Of a DNA stretch of 64,000 bases, positions 1-11,175 are shown piece after piece. The DNA lies in the NCBI GenBank assembly GCA_003586115.2, contig QVOM02000023.1, positions 8,560,108-8,624,107 on the forward strand. The letters run 5' to 3'. How positions within the stretch are numbered: the first letter of the stretch is position 1; every line of letters starts with the position of its first letter. Made by a program: the position numbers and the translations under genes. The notes beneath the pieces are model-generated. The model was not told where the DNA came from. It made no database searches and worked only from the letters and a program-made list of their open reading frames with translations. The stretch comes from Salvator merianae (Eukaryota > Chordata > Lepidosauria > Squamata > Teiidae).

Positions 1-242
1 GTTCGAAAGCAAGTAATTGCAAGTAGATAAACAGGGAGCATCACATTGTGTGATGCAGAAGATAGACAGATGTAAGCCTTCGGGCGAAAAATAACCTTGT
101 AAGCCGCTTTGAGTCAGCTTCGGCCTAGAAAAGTGGGGTATAAATACCAAGTTGTTGTTGTTGTTGTTGTTGTTGTTGTTCTTCTTCTTCTTCTTCTTCT
201 TCTTCTTCTTCTTCTTCTTCTTCTTCTTCTTCTTCTTCTTCT
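1..242 (+). mobile_element. tRNA-headed SINE (family A), 3' part, cut by window start
   Basis: The sequence matches the second half of the full copy at 15174-15470, beginning at the shared GTTCGAAAGCAAGTAATTGC block. The promoter-bearing tRNA head would therefore lie upstream of the window. It contains the LINE-type tail AAGCCGCTTTGAGTCAGC and a GGGGTATAAATA end, followed by the trinucleotide tail at 151-242. The apparent 82-residue reading frame here (V- and L-runs) is only the tail translated. The insertion is non-autonomous and codes for nothing. The family is defined by comparing the three copies in this window; its formal name is unknown to me. Confidence 0.8.
151..242. repeat. (GTT)n-(CTT)n microsatellite at SINE tail
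   Basis: About ten GTT units are followed directly by about twenty CTT units. The other two family A copies have only 4-5 CTT-type units at the same place, so this is an expanded SINE 3' tail. The CTT half is a pure pyrimidine run. Confidence 0.95.
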
Positions 243-1794
243 AATCCAGCTGAGGGGCCTTCTGATCTGTATTATGCTCTGTCCTGTGTGGATGGAGCGA
301 ACCAGCTGTGGTCATAGCCTCCCATTCTTGCCATTCCCTGATCAGAAGAGGCCCTGAAAAGGCCCATAGTGGACCCTATTCCAGATCTCAGGAAAGTGCG
401 GAAAGGTCTCTATGAACTCCTCTGAAAATCGAAGGCTGCCAGTGCTAATGTACTCATCCTATCAACAATAACACGGACAAGGACACCTCCAGAAAGCTTT
501 ATGATAACAACAGCGATGATGCAAAATGCAAATAAAATAAAAATGATGGAAAAACCTTTTCAAAGAGTGCATCCAGCACTACAAAAGGCTTTGCGGTATT
601 TCAGAACCAACACAGACAATTGAGCTTCTCCTTAAGCTGCATACTTCTGAAAATAATTGCTACTCCAATTTACCTTTTTTTTTTTTTTTGGTTGAAAAAT
701 AAAAGTTTATAGGCTCTTTGGCTGTTGCAGTTGCTGCTGGCGCAACATCAAAACCTTCCAGGCTTTTTTGTACTTGCTAAAGCATTTGCCTAGTTTTGTT
801 CGCTTTTTTCCCTTTGTTGAACTCGGCAAGAAGCGAAAAGATTAAAGAAAGCTCAGATAATTTCTGCCCAGTGGGGGCACATTTGGTTGCAGCGCCGGGG
901 TTCTCTCCCAGTTCCAAACGCTTCGCACAAACGAAATTGCTGGGGGGATTGTGTCTCTTTCTCTCTTTCTCTCCTGGGATTGAGGTTATTGACATGTCAG
1001 GTTTTTGCACTGCTAGCAGTAGCAATTGCTACGGGCCAGAGGAGAACTGACGAAGCTTCAACAAGCTGTTTCCATCTTGTGCACTGGGAGAGGTCGGGGC
1101 CCCTCCTTATTCATGCCACGGACATGTGCTAGCATAGCCAGGATCCAGCTGGAATTCTCATCCAAAGCGCTTCCTGCCAGAAGTTGAATCACCTCACCAA
1201 AATGTTCATAGGATCCGAGAGAGGGAGCACATTGAATGTGACCTCCTCTTCTACGAAGAGCATCTCTGGCAAATGGGTGTTCTGCCTTTGACAAATGCCA
1301 GCCCAGTAGAAGCGAATGGACCATGAGATGGTGGTTGACAAGGTTGGGGTCTGTGTCAAGACATTCCTCTAGCAGAAGCTCATGAGATTTGGTCCTTCGC
1401 TTGTGAGCGCAGAATACGAGGGTGCTTTTGTGTTTTCACCAACGTCTTCTCTTCACCAGGCTGGATATATCTGGTAGATGAACCTCATGAGGCTGAAGGC
1501 AGTGGAGCACTACCGTGAAGTGTGATAAGAACAGCGCTACAATTGTAGTGTTCCTCAGAAAGCAGTGGCGTGCTGATTGCACGCTTACTACCATCTCTGG
1601 ATGCAGGAACATCACAGCCAGGAAATGTTCATTTCCCAGCAGTGATGTTCCCAGCCAGAGATGGTAATCCGAACACAGGAAATTGCCCCAGAAGTGGACC
1701 AGGTAGGTCCGCACATGCCATGCCACTGCATCACTGGCAGTGCCAGGAAAGTGGGCTAAGGACTGTTAGAGTGCTTATTCTCTCTCTACCTCTC
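243..1794. other. Non-coding stretch, no gene recognised
   Basis: No exon-like or conserved coding frame is recognisable. A poly-T run lies near 668-690. A motif resembling a family G MITE end (AGTGCGGAAAGG) lies near 396-407, so an old MITE edge may be present. Near 1589-1666 there is an inverted repeat, listed separately. The short frames of 80-96 residues on both strands overlap each other and show no family signature. Confidence 0.6.
1589..1666. repeat. Inverted repeat, about 26-bp arms, 26-bp loop
   Basis: The left arm at 1589-1615 contains CCATCTCTGG and GGAACATCAC. The right arm at 1642-1666 contains the complements GTGATGTTCC and CCAGAGATGG, with a small internal mismatch or bulge. 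A transcript would fold into a hairpin of about 78 nt, similar in size to a miRNA precursor. A decayed MITE end is the simpler explanation. Confidence 0.6.
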
Positions 1795-2000
1795 TACTAG
1801 CCCATCTAGTCCAACATCCTGTCTCATGCAGTGGCCACCAGTTGCTTCTGGGTATTCCCAAGCAGAAGATAAAGGAAAACCTTCACCTATTCTCAACTAG
1901 CTGCAAAGGGCCTTTAGAGGCATCCTGCCTGTCTCTTCAACCTGGTGGTGGTACCTAAGCATCCATTCTAGTAGCCATTGATAGCACCTGTCCTCCATGA
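1795..2000 (-). mobile_element. CR1 LINE 3' UTR fragment
   Basis: Read on the minus strand this carries the CR1 3'-region hallmarks in order: ATGGATGCTTAGGT, a GGTTGAAGAGACAGGCAGG-type block, GCCCAGAAGC-like text, CACTG…GAGACAGGATG and GGACTAGATGGGCT. The same blocks occur at 40.5-40.9 kb and 53.7-54.2 kb. It is 5'-truncated, as most CR1 copies are, and keeps no coding sequence. Confidence 0.75.
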
Positions 2001-2005
2001 ATTAA

Positions 2006-2168
2006 GAGAAGCCCTGCTGGATCAGGCCACAGCCCATCTAGTCCAGCATCCCGTCTCACACAGTGGCCCACCAGTTGCTTCTGGGCATCTCAAGTAGGAG
2101 ATCAAGGCAAAACCTCCAGCTGCTCTCAACTCCCTGCAAATGGCCTTTACAGGCATCCTGCCCGCCTC
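2006..2168 (-). mobile_element. CR1 LINE 3' end, second head-to-tail copy
   Basis: This is a second copy of the same CR1 3' region directly next to the first and in the same orientation. It includes the terminal GATCCAGCAGGGCTTCTCTT-type sequence (minus strand) that precedes CR1 termini. It stops inside the GACAGG block near 2165. Confidence 0.75.
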
Positions 2169-5100
2169 CCAAACCTTGAGTGTTACCACACGTTCAGATT
2201 TTCCTGGCTATGTTCTGGATTTTGACCTAAATCTCCATCCCTCGAAAAATTCAAAATATCCAAAAAATTTGAGGATTTTGCTCTCAAAATCCTGTTCCCC
2301 ATCACTTCACCCCCAGCTAATACTGGAAACCACAACGAACAGAAAGCCGGAATAGGGCAGTCACATTTTGGAGGAATGTTGCTCTGAGGTCACTCCACTT
2401 TACCAGATTCTTCTCATGATGCTATATAAATTCCACTCATACCAAACTGCTGGTGGCATGAACACCCATGCTTGGACAGGTCATTCTGAGGCCTCCAACC
2501 TCGGGAAGATGCTCGGCGTGGTTTGCACACAGTGAATGGAACTGACATGGGTTTTGGATTGGAGAAAAGCGCATGTACACTCAAGGTACAACTTCACTGG
2601 AGTTTGCAGGCTTCCTTGGATTTCTTAAAGGAATGACGGTCTCTGAACAAGTGCAGAGCTCATAAACAGGGGCAATATGGCCACTGATTAGGTAAGCGTG
2701 AATGCTGGTACTCCCTCACCTTTTAGTTCATAGAGATTGGACGTTCACATGAAGAGATCTTCTTTCCCCACACTTAGGGCCCAGCTACACCCAAGTTTTA
2801 ATCCACATTTGATCCACCTTTAGAGCGAGGCTACATCCAGAGGTTGCTACTTATTCAGCTATTTTTTAGATATTCTGCAACGAAACATGGATATTCTGGA
2901 AAACAAATTCTTTTTCGGGGTCCCCCTAAATGTTTTTTAGTCTTTTCTCCAGCTGTTTTTACAACACGATTTGCATACAGTTACTGCATACGATACAATT
3001 TTCATACAATTATTGCATATGCTACAATTTGCACGCAACTGCCTTTAAAAGGAATATGTGAGCCGAAACCTTTTGCTGTTTGCTGCTTTCCTGGGGCTGG
3101 AAGAAAGCGGTGCTAACACCGGGTTGAAGTTTCATCGCCAGGTATACAGCTTATACAATTGGGGCAAAATGCTTCAGATCTTAGCTGGACGAGGGGTGAT
3201 TGCCAGCGGTCCTTCAGTTTGACCCAGGCCAGCCAAGGCGTCCACGTTCTTCAGATCCACCACGCAACGTTGTGTGCTTGCTCATTTGTGTTTCTCTTGC
3301 TTCTTTCCGTGGGAGGGGTCTTGGAAGCCCGCCCGCGAAATCCTTCGGGACTGAGGAATCCAGTCCAATCCAGGTGTGTCTTCAGCTTCAGGGCAGCCAC
3401 CTGCTTAGAGAAACTGTAACCTCCTTGGCTTCCTTTCATCTGAGGAGGCCTGTTTAATTGATGTAAAGATTGGGTTGAAGCATGACTGAGCGGCAGACTT
3501 CCCTGAGGTGAAGGAACAGCAGGGAGAGAAAGGCGCTTTGCACGGGCTCAGAGGCATTCTCTGGCTTCCGGCACCCTGCTGAGCTGCCCTCGGCTCCCGT
3601 GGTGGGTTCAGACCAACTGTTTTTACTTTGGGCCCTTTGTTTAAAAACGGGGCTTATTTATTTATGGTGCAACACTACCCTCGTTTTCTGAAATGCTGCC
3701 TCCCACTAAGTTTAATGGCATTTAGCCTGTGGAAGCTGGAAGTAATGACAGAGGTAGGACTGAAGCCATTTCCTTGTAGCATATACGTTCTTCTAGAAAA
3801 TTGGCCATTAGTGGACAAGGGCTGCTAGCTAATGGGAAAGATCTGGGGTCTAGTTATTCGCTGCTGTTTAGACTTGAAAGTATAAAGATTATGTTATTTC
3901 CCAGGCTTTTGTTTCTAAGGGGCATTTGTGGAACCAAATAACTATCGTTGGATGTTGTTTTGTCCACACTGCAGAATGGTCTAGGAGGAAAAAAATTGGA
4001 TGGCCATGAAATGAAAAACCTGAGGCATCTATCCCTACCTTCAACAATGCCAGCTGGCGGCAGCGGCCCATGGTTTTAAGGGCAGGTGTTTGTAACCTGC
4101 GGGAAGTGGGTGATCGCTGTTTGTGGGGCCTCCGGGCTTCCGTACTGTCGCAGCTGGATTCTTCAAAGTGAGGGTTGCTTGCTTGCTAATTTATTTCTTT
4201 ATCCATTCGTCCTTTACCACCCAATTTCTGAATTTCAAATGTTGGAAGATACGAAACTACTTGTCCAGTAGGTTTAGCTATTTAACCTTTATCTGAATAT
4301 ATTTATTGGTACGTTGATGTGCGGGGTATTTTGAACCCTATGAATACTGGAGTGTGATGCTGTGATGGTAGAGTAGATTTCTGCCCCAGTGTTTTGTTAT
4401 TAGCATTCAATCACACTGGAAACCACCTTCTCCCAGTGTCTATCCCTTAATTTTAACCCTGTTTTAGATGTTCACAGATTTTTGGACACGGACTTATTAT
4501 TGTCCGGGAAAGTGTTAACATAGCCTCCTCTCTAGCGATTCTGGTCCACTACCCCACTTGTTCATGGTGTGTGCAGGTATACCCTTGAAAATCACAACTT
4601 CAGATGATACATCTAGGCCATGTAATGTATGAATTAGACCCCCTTGCTCTTCGTGTCAGAAGGAAACCCTTCCCTTTAAGCAGGGAAGACGGCCTGCTTT
4701 TCCAAAGGTTGCTTGTGCAGCTCAAATTGGTTCATGCTTCTCAAAGGCTCACTTCGCGCTCCGAGACAAAACCCATCTCTCACGGACTGCAAACCCTGCT
4801 CTGCTCCTCCCCCCCCCCCAAACACGGATTCTTGCTTCAAAGAAGTCGAGAAAAGAGTTCAGACATAATAATATATCAAAATGTGAGAAGCCTTCTCATT
4901 AGGAAATCTGTGTAAGTGCATTAGTGGCCAACCACAGCTAGAATCCAAAGCCGGCCAGAGGATCCCAGCGTGAGCTTTGCTGTAATCTGGATCAGATGGC
5001 ACGGACTCCAACATGTGTGCTGAATTTGGAAGGCTGCGCTCCGTGGACGGGGTTGGCGGGTGGGGGGAGCACTATATCACAAAAGCGGCATAGAGCTGCC

Positions 5101-5450
5101 CAGTTCCCTCAAAGGGAGAAGTAGGGAGCCGGCAGGGTAGCTCGCCTCTGTCAATGGCAGATTGATCTTGGTGGGGTGACCTAGTTAAATAATTTTAGAT
5201 AAATAAACATCAGGGAGGGCCAGGGCGTCTCGTTTTACCAAAGAGCTTCTCCTGTGACCCGACGGAGAAGGGTTTGGGAAAAGGAGAAGGGCTGGGGATT
5301 CGGCTCGTTTATCCTCAGAGCGGGCTGCTGGGCAAACCTCCAAGCGCAGGGCTATGCGGCGCAGGGGCATTCCGCCCAAAGAGCGTCCCATGGCATCAAA
5401 ATCCAGACAGTCAAAACTATGTACTGAAAAACAGATGGGCTTTGCTTGCT
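2169..5450. other. Mostly unique non-coding DNA
   Basis: No gene recognised. A decayed MITE-like piece lies at 2829-2910 (ACATCCAGAGGTTGCTACTT… GAAACATGGATATTCTGG). A related piece occurs at 38815-38890 (ACATCCAGACATCACTTGCT… AAACATGGATATTC). The stretch 3180-3620 is relatively GC-rich. The frames seen there are short (under 105 residues), lie on both strands and carry no recognisable domain. Confidence 0.55.
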
Positions 5451-5674
5451 ATCCATCTATCTATCTATCTATATCTCCCTATCTTTATCATCTACCTACC
5501 TACCTATCCACCTATCTATCTATCCACCCAACTATCTATCAATCTTTATCTTCCTCTCCATCTTCATCATCTACTTACCTACCTACCTATCCATCTATTG
5601 ATTCCTCCATCTATCCATTCATTTATCCACACATCCATCTGTCCATCCATCTACCTGTCATCTATCTATCTATC

Positions 5675-5720
<46 letters not shown>

Positions 5721-5930
5721 ATTCCCCTCTCCATCTTTATCTACCCACCTACCTATCCATCTATTGATCCCTCTATCTATCTATCTATCTATCTATCTAT
5801 TTCTATCTATCTATCTTTATCTCCATCTCCATCTTCATCATCTACTTACCTGCCTACCTATCCATCTATTGATTCCTCCATCTATCCATTCATTTATCCA
5901 CACATCCATCTGTCCATCCATCTACCTGTC

Positions 5931-5971
<41 letters not shown>

Positions 5972-6156
5972 CTACATTTATTTCCTTCTCTATCTTTATC
6001 ATCTACCTATCTACTTACCTATTTATCCTATCAATCTATCTTTATCTCCCTCTTTATCTTTATTATCTACCTTCCTACCTATCTATCCATCTATCTATCC
6101 ATCCATCCATTCATTTATCCACACATCCATCATCTATCTATCTATCTATCCATCCA
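5451..6156. repeat. Long (CTAT)n / GATA-type microsatellite with higher-order period
   Basis: The tract is about 700 bp of CTAT, CCAT and CTAC tetranucleotides (GATA/GATG/GTAG on the other strand) with short interruptions. A block of about 100 bp beginning near the ATTGATTCCTCC segment at 5597 recurs at 5868 almost unchanged, giving a higher-order period of about 271 bp. The 311-, 137- and 132-residue frames over this tract are simply repeated Y-L-S-I peptides from the tetranucleotide read in three frames. Confidence 0.95.
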
Positions 6157-6860
6157 ATGTAGAAAAATTTGTGTACTTATTTCAGATATTTCCTCGTCTA
6201 CTGCATTGATGAAGTTTGGTCCAGAACAGCCATGCTTTCTCTTAATTCCACTCCTTTTCCTTCTCCCTTGGATTTTCTTAACTGCCAGCCCGAGTGCTGT
6301 ACTTGGTTCACAGAGGCCCTGTTTCCATGCATGGTGTAGGAGGTGCCTGGGGACAGGTACCTCTGTGGAAGGACATTCCTCCTCAGGTTGCCAGGCACAT
6401 CCTCAGATCCACGTCTGCAGACTTGGGCAAAAAGGAGAGCACAGTTTTGCCCCCTTGCCCCTGGGCAGCTTGGGTGGGCATTGCACACTTTGCTGCGGGT
6501 GTCGTGCTGCTGAAAATGGAGGTGTGATGCCCAAAACTGATCCTGCAGGTGCCTGCAAAGGCAAGTAGAGACATGGTCATACTCAGTCTTCACTGGGCTG
6601 TTATGCGCTGGAATGGATGCCCAGATACCACGTCCAGGTTGGAGAGACAGGCAGGGTGCCCATACGTAGAGATGTGCCAGGTTCCCAGCACAAGAGCCAG
6701 AACTCCTCATGTTCCTGAGATGTTTTCCCACACTTGAATCTTTGGCAGTTGTAACTGACCTTGCCTCTCGCAACTCTTGGAATTCCTTGTAGGGAGGGAT
6801 TCTTCCTGGACTGCCCCCCTTCCACACTCTTGTTGTGCTCTTGGAAAGCAAAACCACAAG
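6157..6860. other. Region with a 219-residue open frame of doubtful coding status
   Basis: The minus-strand frame 6198-6857 starts MVLLSKSTTR and is the longest low-repeat frame in the window. I recognise no domain. It overlaps other open frames on both strands. Part of it (about 6600-6655) is antisense to a CR1 3'-UTR-like block (TGGATGCCCAGATACCAC, GGTTGGAGAGACAGGCAGG), and 6440-6530 resembles family G MITE interior text. It is therefore most likely a chance frame in old repeats. Confidence 0.5.
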
Positions 6861-8039
6861 GCAACTCAGCAGGGGCAGAGGGTGGTCAGAGCGGCGCTGG
6901 TGACCTCTGGATCAAAGAAGAATGTTGTGGGCTTGGCCTGAGCATGCAACAAGCTTGTTTTAACTTAACCATGTCAAAATACTGGCGGGGAGAGTATATG
7001 AAGAAAGATCTCCTATGGCTTGCAAGACGTGGTGGGCAATCCTTTCCTGCTGTCTATCCCTATTGCTTGTATCTGTGAAGGGACTTCTCTTTGAAGGAGA
7101 GCGGTGGTGTAGAGGAAAATTGCAGGGATCAGAGAAAAGGTGTCAGGATTTGACTGGCGGAAGAGGCAACCTAGAAACCCTTTGTGATGTTCTTTCTTTT
7201 CATTAGCTGTTTTTTTTTGAACTTCCGAAGAAATCTCCCCATGTAGTTGAACTGAAGTGTCTTCTCAGAGATGTGCTCTTCTGATATACTCTCCAACTTT
7301 TTTTTTCCAACCCAGAAAACCATCGTTTACCAGACATGATCTACCTCCCTGAGAACACGCAGGTTTGAGTGACAGGTTACCCTGGGAGGAGCGAGGCTGG
7401 GATTGGTTAAGCTGCTGTGGGTGGCAACTTCATTTGTGCCACGGAGCAGCAGCTTAATCACGGCCTCAAATTTGCCCTCGTTTCGTGGAGCGGAATAGCA
7501 GTTTCACCAATTACATCTGTGCTGCTTGGTTCTCAAGCAGCTGCTGATCTGAAATTTCCTGCTTGCGAGCAGACCATAACCAGGGACTTTCAGTGACTTC
7601 TCAGGGAGTTAAGAAGGCCTCACTAGATTGGAAAACAGTTGCCAATCAGACTGATGTTTGATGCTTGCTGCCACCAACTTGGATTTGACTTCTGCTGTCT
7701 GTGTGGAGAAATGTTTGCCATGTTGCCTTGTCCATAGTAGTATCTTACCTCTCTTCGATTCCATCTTCTCCATCGTCTTCCTGTACTTTCCTCAATCTTG
7801 TTGTTCGTATTACATTTTTCTAGCTCTTTAGCTGCATGCATTGCGCTCTCAAAGTGTGTGAATTTTTGCTTTATGGTCACGGCCTCAAGGAAGCTGCCCG
7901 GGACAGATTGATGTGTTCTTTTTACAGCCCAAGGTATTCTGAATTATCATCTCCTGGTCCATAATTCAGAGGCATTTATCTTCTTTCCATTGTGCTTCCT
8001 CAGTGCACAAGGATCTTTCTGCATGGGACATTGACCTGT
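6861..8039. other. Non-coding stretch, no gene recognised
   Basis: There are T-rich runs near 7208 and 7300, and unremarkable unique sequence elsewhere. Frames are under 110 residues and lack recognisable motifs. Confidence 0.55.
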
Positions 8040-8337
8040 GGTAAGAAGGGGTCAGCAGCCTCCCCTTCTGCGTGCTAGTGTGGGTTACAGAAGGTCTCTC
8101 CCCCTTCTAGCATGCTCCATCCACAAGGATGGAGTGTAGACCAGGCTAGGGTGCCCAAATGGCACGCTAGCTCAAGTGACCAGTAGATATCAGCTTCAAG
8201 GTCTATCAGGATGCTGGGAATAGAATACTGGTCAATAGAAGCACGTGGACAGCACATCTCCATGGTCGAGCATACCATAGGGGACCCTTTGTGGTGACAC
8301 AACCGGGTGCACTGCCGAATGGCCTTATGGGACCTCT
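8040..8337. mobile_element. Family G MITE-like fragment
   Basis: Blocks shared with other family G copies appear in the same order. These are a GGATGGAGTGTAGACCAG-type block near 8129, the AGTAGATATC…AAGGTCTATC segment near 8191 (equivalent to AGTAGACCTC…AAGGTCCACC at 12530), and GGTGACACAA…GTGCACTGCCGAATGG near 8295-8325. The termini are not clear, and the copy abuts the SINE at 8338. Confidence 0.5.
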
Positions 8338-8632
8338 GAAGAAGAAGAAGAACTTGGTTTTTATACCCCGCTTTTCTCGGCCGAAGCTGACTCAAAGCGG
8401 CTTACAAGGTTATTTTTCGCCCGAAGGCTTACATCTATCTATCTTCCGCATCACACAATGTGATGCTCCCTATTTATCTACTTGCAATTACTTGCTTTCG
8501 AACAGCTAGGTTGGCTGGAGCTAGAGGCCAGTAGAGGGCGCTCATCCCCTCTACACGGCAGACAGGGGCCTTGAACTCTGATCCTCCTATTGAAAGATCA
8601 GTGCCTTAGCCTTCTGCGCCACTGTGCCTCTC
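8338..8632 (-). mobile_element. tRNA-headed SINE (family A), full copy
   Basis: This is a reverse-strand copy of the element at 15174-15470. On the minus strand the order is a tRNA-like head (GGCGCAGAAGGCTAAGGCAC, then a GAGTTCAAGGCC B-box-like site), a CCTCTACTGGCCTCTAGC middle, the GTTCGAAAGC… block, the GCCGCTTTGAGTCAGCTTCG tail and a short (TTC)n end. The A- and B-box-like sites suggest an ancestral pol III promoter. It has no coding capacity. Confidence 0.85.
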
Positions 8633-10007
8633 TGAAGCTGTTGTGGACTTCCAAGCCTGCCCAGGATAGGCTGTTCCGATGCGAATAGCCTTGTCCCATG
8701 CTAGAAGCAACCCATCCCAGCTCAGATTAAAGATGTACATGTGAATCCATCCCAAGTTTCAGAGCCACTTGTTATTATGGCAATCTTAGGCTAGATATGC
8801 TCCAGTCTACAGTTCTGTATGTTGACAGTCGACAAAGGAAAGACCATAACATCCAGCAAGGAAGGTCAAAGTGGTGCTCTTGAGTTAGTGAAGACCTTCA
8901 ACATCCATCATATTTCCCTATTGACTATAGTCACTGTGGAATTATAATCTACCAACATTTGGAAGCATTTGTTGGCTATCATAAGGGTTGTGTGGATATC
9001 AAAAGCCTTTACTTTATTGTAATTTCCTTGTGGCTTATTTTGTGGGGTCAACCTCCTATTGTATATGTCTTTTCTTCAGCAAGCCAGCATAGGTGAAATT
9101 CCAGCTTTTCTTCTAAACCCCCCTCAAAATGTGGGTTAAAGTTATAAACAGAATAGAGACTCACCTTCCTGCCTTGGAAAAATATCCTTAAGTACCCACG
9201 TTATTGCTGAAAGCATTTCCCAGAAAGGGTGTGGGGAAAACTATTTCTCAAATGTCCCTATCCACAATGCAATAAACCTTACCCATAATAGAGTACAAGA
9301 CTAGTAATGTTTAAACAGCTAATTACAGGCAGGAGACACATTGGACAGACCTAGAAACATTTTACTGCCAGCACCTGATAGATTTTCCGGCGTAATAGCA
9401 GCTTTCCCAAGCAAAGTTAATTCACCGCATCTCTAGAATGAAACCCATTTAAGAGCCTCATGTGATAAGATGAGCCCTGACAAAGATATTTAGATGTAGG
9501 TTGGCTTTATGAATGTGGCTTGACTTCAGGAAGTAGATGTGTTGTCTATTGTGCTACAGAGAAGTTTTATAGGTGAGAACCATGCATCAAGCACATCATG
9601 GTGAGACCCTGGGCAAGATCCACCTGGCCCAATGGAGCTGCACCACGAGCAGATTGTGGGTCTAGTAACCATAAGTCACCAGGCACTGGAAGAGGACCAC
9701 TCTGCCAAGACAGCAGAAGTCTGGTTCATTCCAGCAGCCACCTTGGATCCTTCTGTGCTTCCCCTTAAACTTGCCCAGGAAGGGGTCCAGAGGTCTCCTG
9801 TCTACATGGTGGTCCAGCTAAGGCTGCAATTCTATGAACATTGATCCTGAAGAAGCTGAACTGAAGCACACAGGAAGGAGCTATTGGGTGAAATTGGGCA
9901 CCACCATTTTCCCCTACAAGGGCGATCACTCATATGAAGTTTCCAGCACACAGTGAAAATCCACTTGTCTAATTTGGCTTCCAATAACTAAGCATATTTT
10001 AGGTTCT
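8633..10007. other. Non-coding stretch, no gene recognised
   Basis: The DNA is moderately A/T-rich. The only frame of note (9632-9844, 70 residues) has no recognisable motif. Confidence 0.55.
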
Positions 10008-10175
10008 ATTTTATTTTATTTTATTTTATTTTATTTATTTTATTTTATTTTATTTTTTCTTTTCTTTTCTTTTCTTTTTTTTAGGTTGCTTTAATCTGCC
10101 TTCTTAACCGTCCTGAGACTGCAGTATCGGGCAGTAAACAAATGGCCTAAATAAATAAATAAATAAATAAAATAA
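10008..10175. repeat. (ATTTT)n and (AAAT)n tracts around a LINE/SINE-type 3' tail
   Basis: ATTTT pentanucleotides at 10008-10060 and TTTTC units to about 10081 are followed by CTGCCTTCTTAACCGTCCTG…TATCGGGCAGTAAACAAATG and then (AAAT)n at 10150-10173. The middle resembles the widespread reptile LINE/SINE end in which a 'compositional tail' precedes (AAAT)n. The family is not determined. Confidence 0.6.
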
Positions 10176-10949
10176 TGATTAAATATGAACGGCTGCCAGT
10201 AAATAGATACAGTCTCTAACAAACAGGAAAAACAGGAATGTAATAATCCTCAAGCCACAAGGCAGAGTTTTATAATCAAAGCTTAGGTTACTACCCAATT
10301 TCCTTTAGTTTTATTTTAAAAGAAGAAGAAGAAGAATTCAAAGGATTGGGGTTATTTTCTTCCACCTTTTAATTTAGCCCCTTTTGTCCAACTCACAGCC
10401 ATTCTGCATCGTAATTGATTTTCCTTAATGCTTGCTTTTTACTGTCAGCACCTAATTATCAACCCATAATTGACCCCACCTTGCAATAAAAGCTAATGAT
10501 TGCACCTCGCAGCTCTTAAACTGGGGTTTGTCCAACTGCTCCCAGGGACAGGAGTTAGAGCAATGGAACCTGATCTGTGATAGCCCACAGTGACAAGAGA
10601 TGATGATAAGACTCTGTTGAAAAAGAGATAGTGGAGAGGAGAACAGAGATCCTTGCAACAGGAGATAGCTTCCTGCTGGAAACTGCCCTTCCTCTGAAGA
10701 ACTGGGCAAAGTGACTCTGCTTTGAAGAGATTGAACGCCCTTTGGGACAGAATCCAGCAGCAGGATCAACCCTGCCTCCTCTCACCGGAACCACCAGATT
10801 TGGAATTTGCCTCTCCGTGCCATTCTGTCGCATTTTTAACTTTTGGGGCCTTTTTCCTGTTGCTACTACAAGTCGTAGAAAAGCCAAATAATAGGTGGAA
10901 GGAAAGGTTTTATAAGTACTCATGTGCAGCTAGCCAAGCAGCAAGGGAT
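10176..10949. other. Non-coding stretch, no gene recognised
   Basis: A/T-rich with a short GAA run near 10321. The minus-strand frames of 105 and 122 residues (10452-10769, 10555-10923) overlap in different frames and show no known motif. Confidence 0.5.
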
Positions 10950-11175
10950 GAGTCTTTATTAGTACTTAGGGGTGAGTAAAGCAGTAGGAGCGTGTGAATG
11001 TGACTGTTTATTGGTACTCCCCATCAGTACCTGGGTATCAAGCAATAGGCGTGAGCAAATGTGAGCCTTTATTAGTACTCGGGTATGATGAGTAAAGCAG
11101 TAGGGGGTGCACAAGTGTGACTCTCTATTAGTACTCTCAATCAGTACTTGGGTATAAAACAATAGATGTGTACAA
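10950..11175. repeat. Two-copy tandem repeat, 113-bp unit
   Basis: GAGTCTTTATTAGTACT at 10950 recurs as GAGCCTTTATTAGTACT at 11063, and the rest of the unit follows in the same order (GAGTAAAGCAGTAGG, ATCAGTAC.TGGGTAT, CAATAG). Each 113-bp unit is itself made of two diverged halves, both holding TTATTxGTACT-type text. The minus-strand 79-residue frame over it is a repeated peptide (TQVLIEST / TRVLIKAH / TQVLMGST) caused by the array. Confidence 0.8.

Noticed and set aside
109..357. 82-residue frame with long V and L runs
   Set aside because: Translation of the SINE's (GTT)n-(CTT)n tail.
5274..6209. 311-residue open frame, longest in the window
   Set aside because: Nearly all of it is repeated Y-L-S-I from the CTAT microsatellite. 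Other frames and the other strand are equally open.
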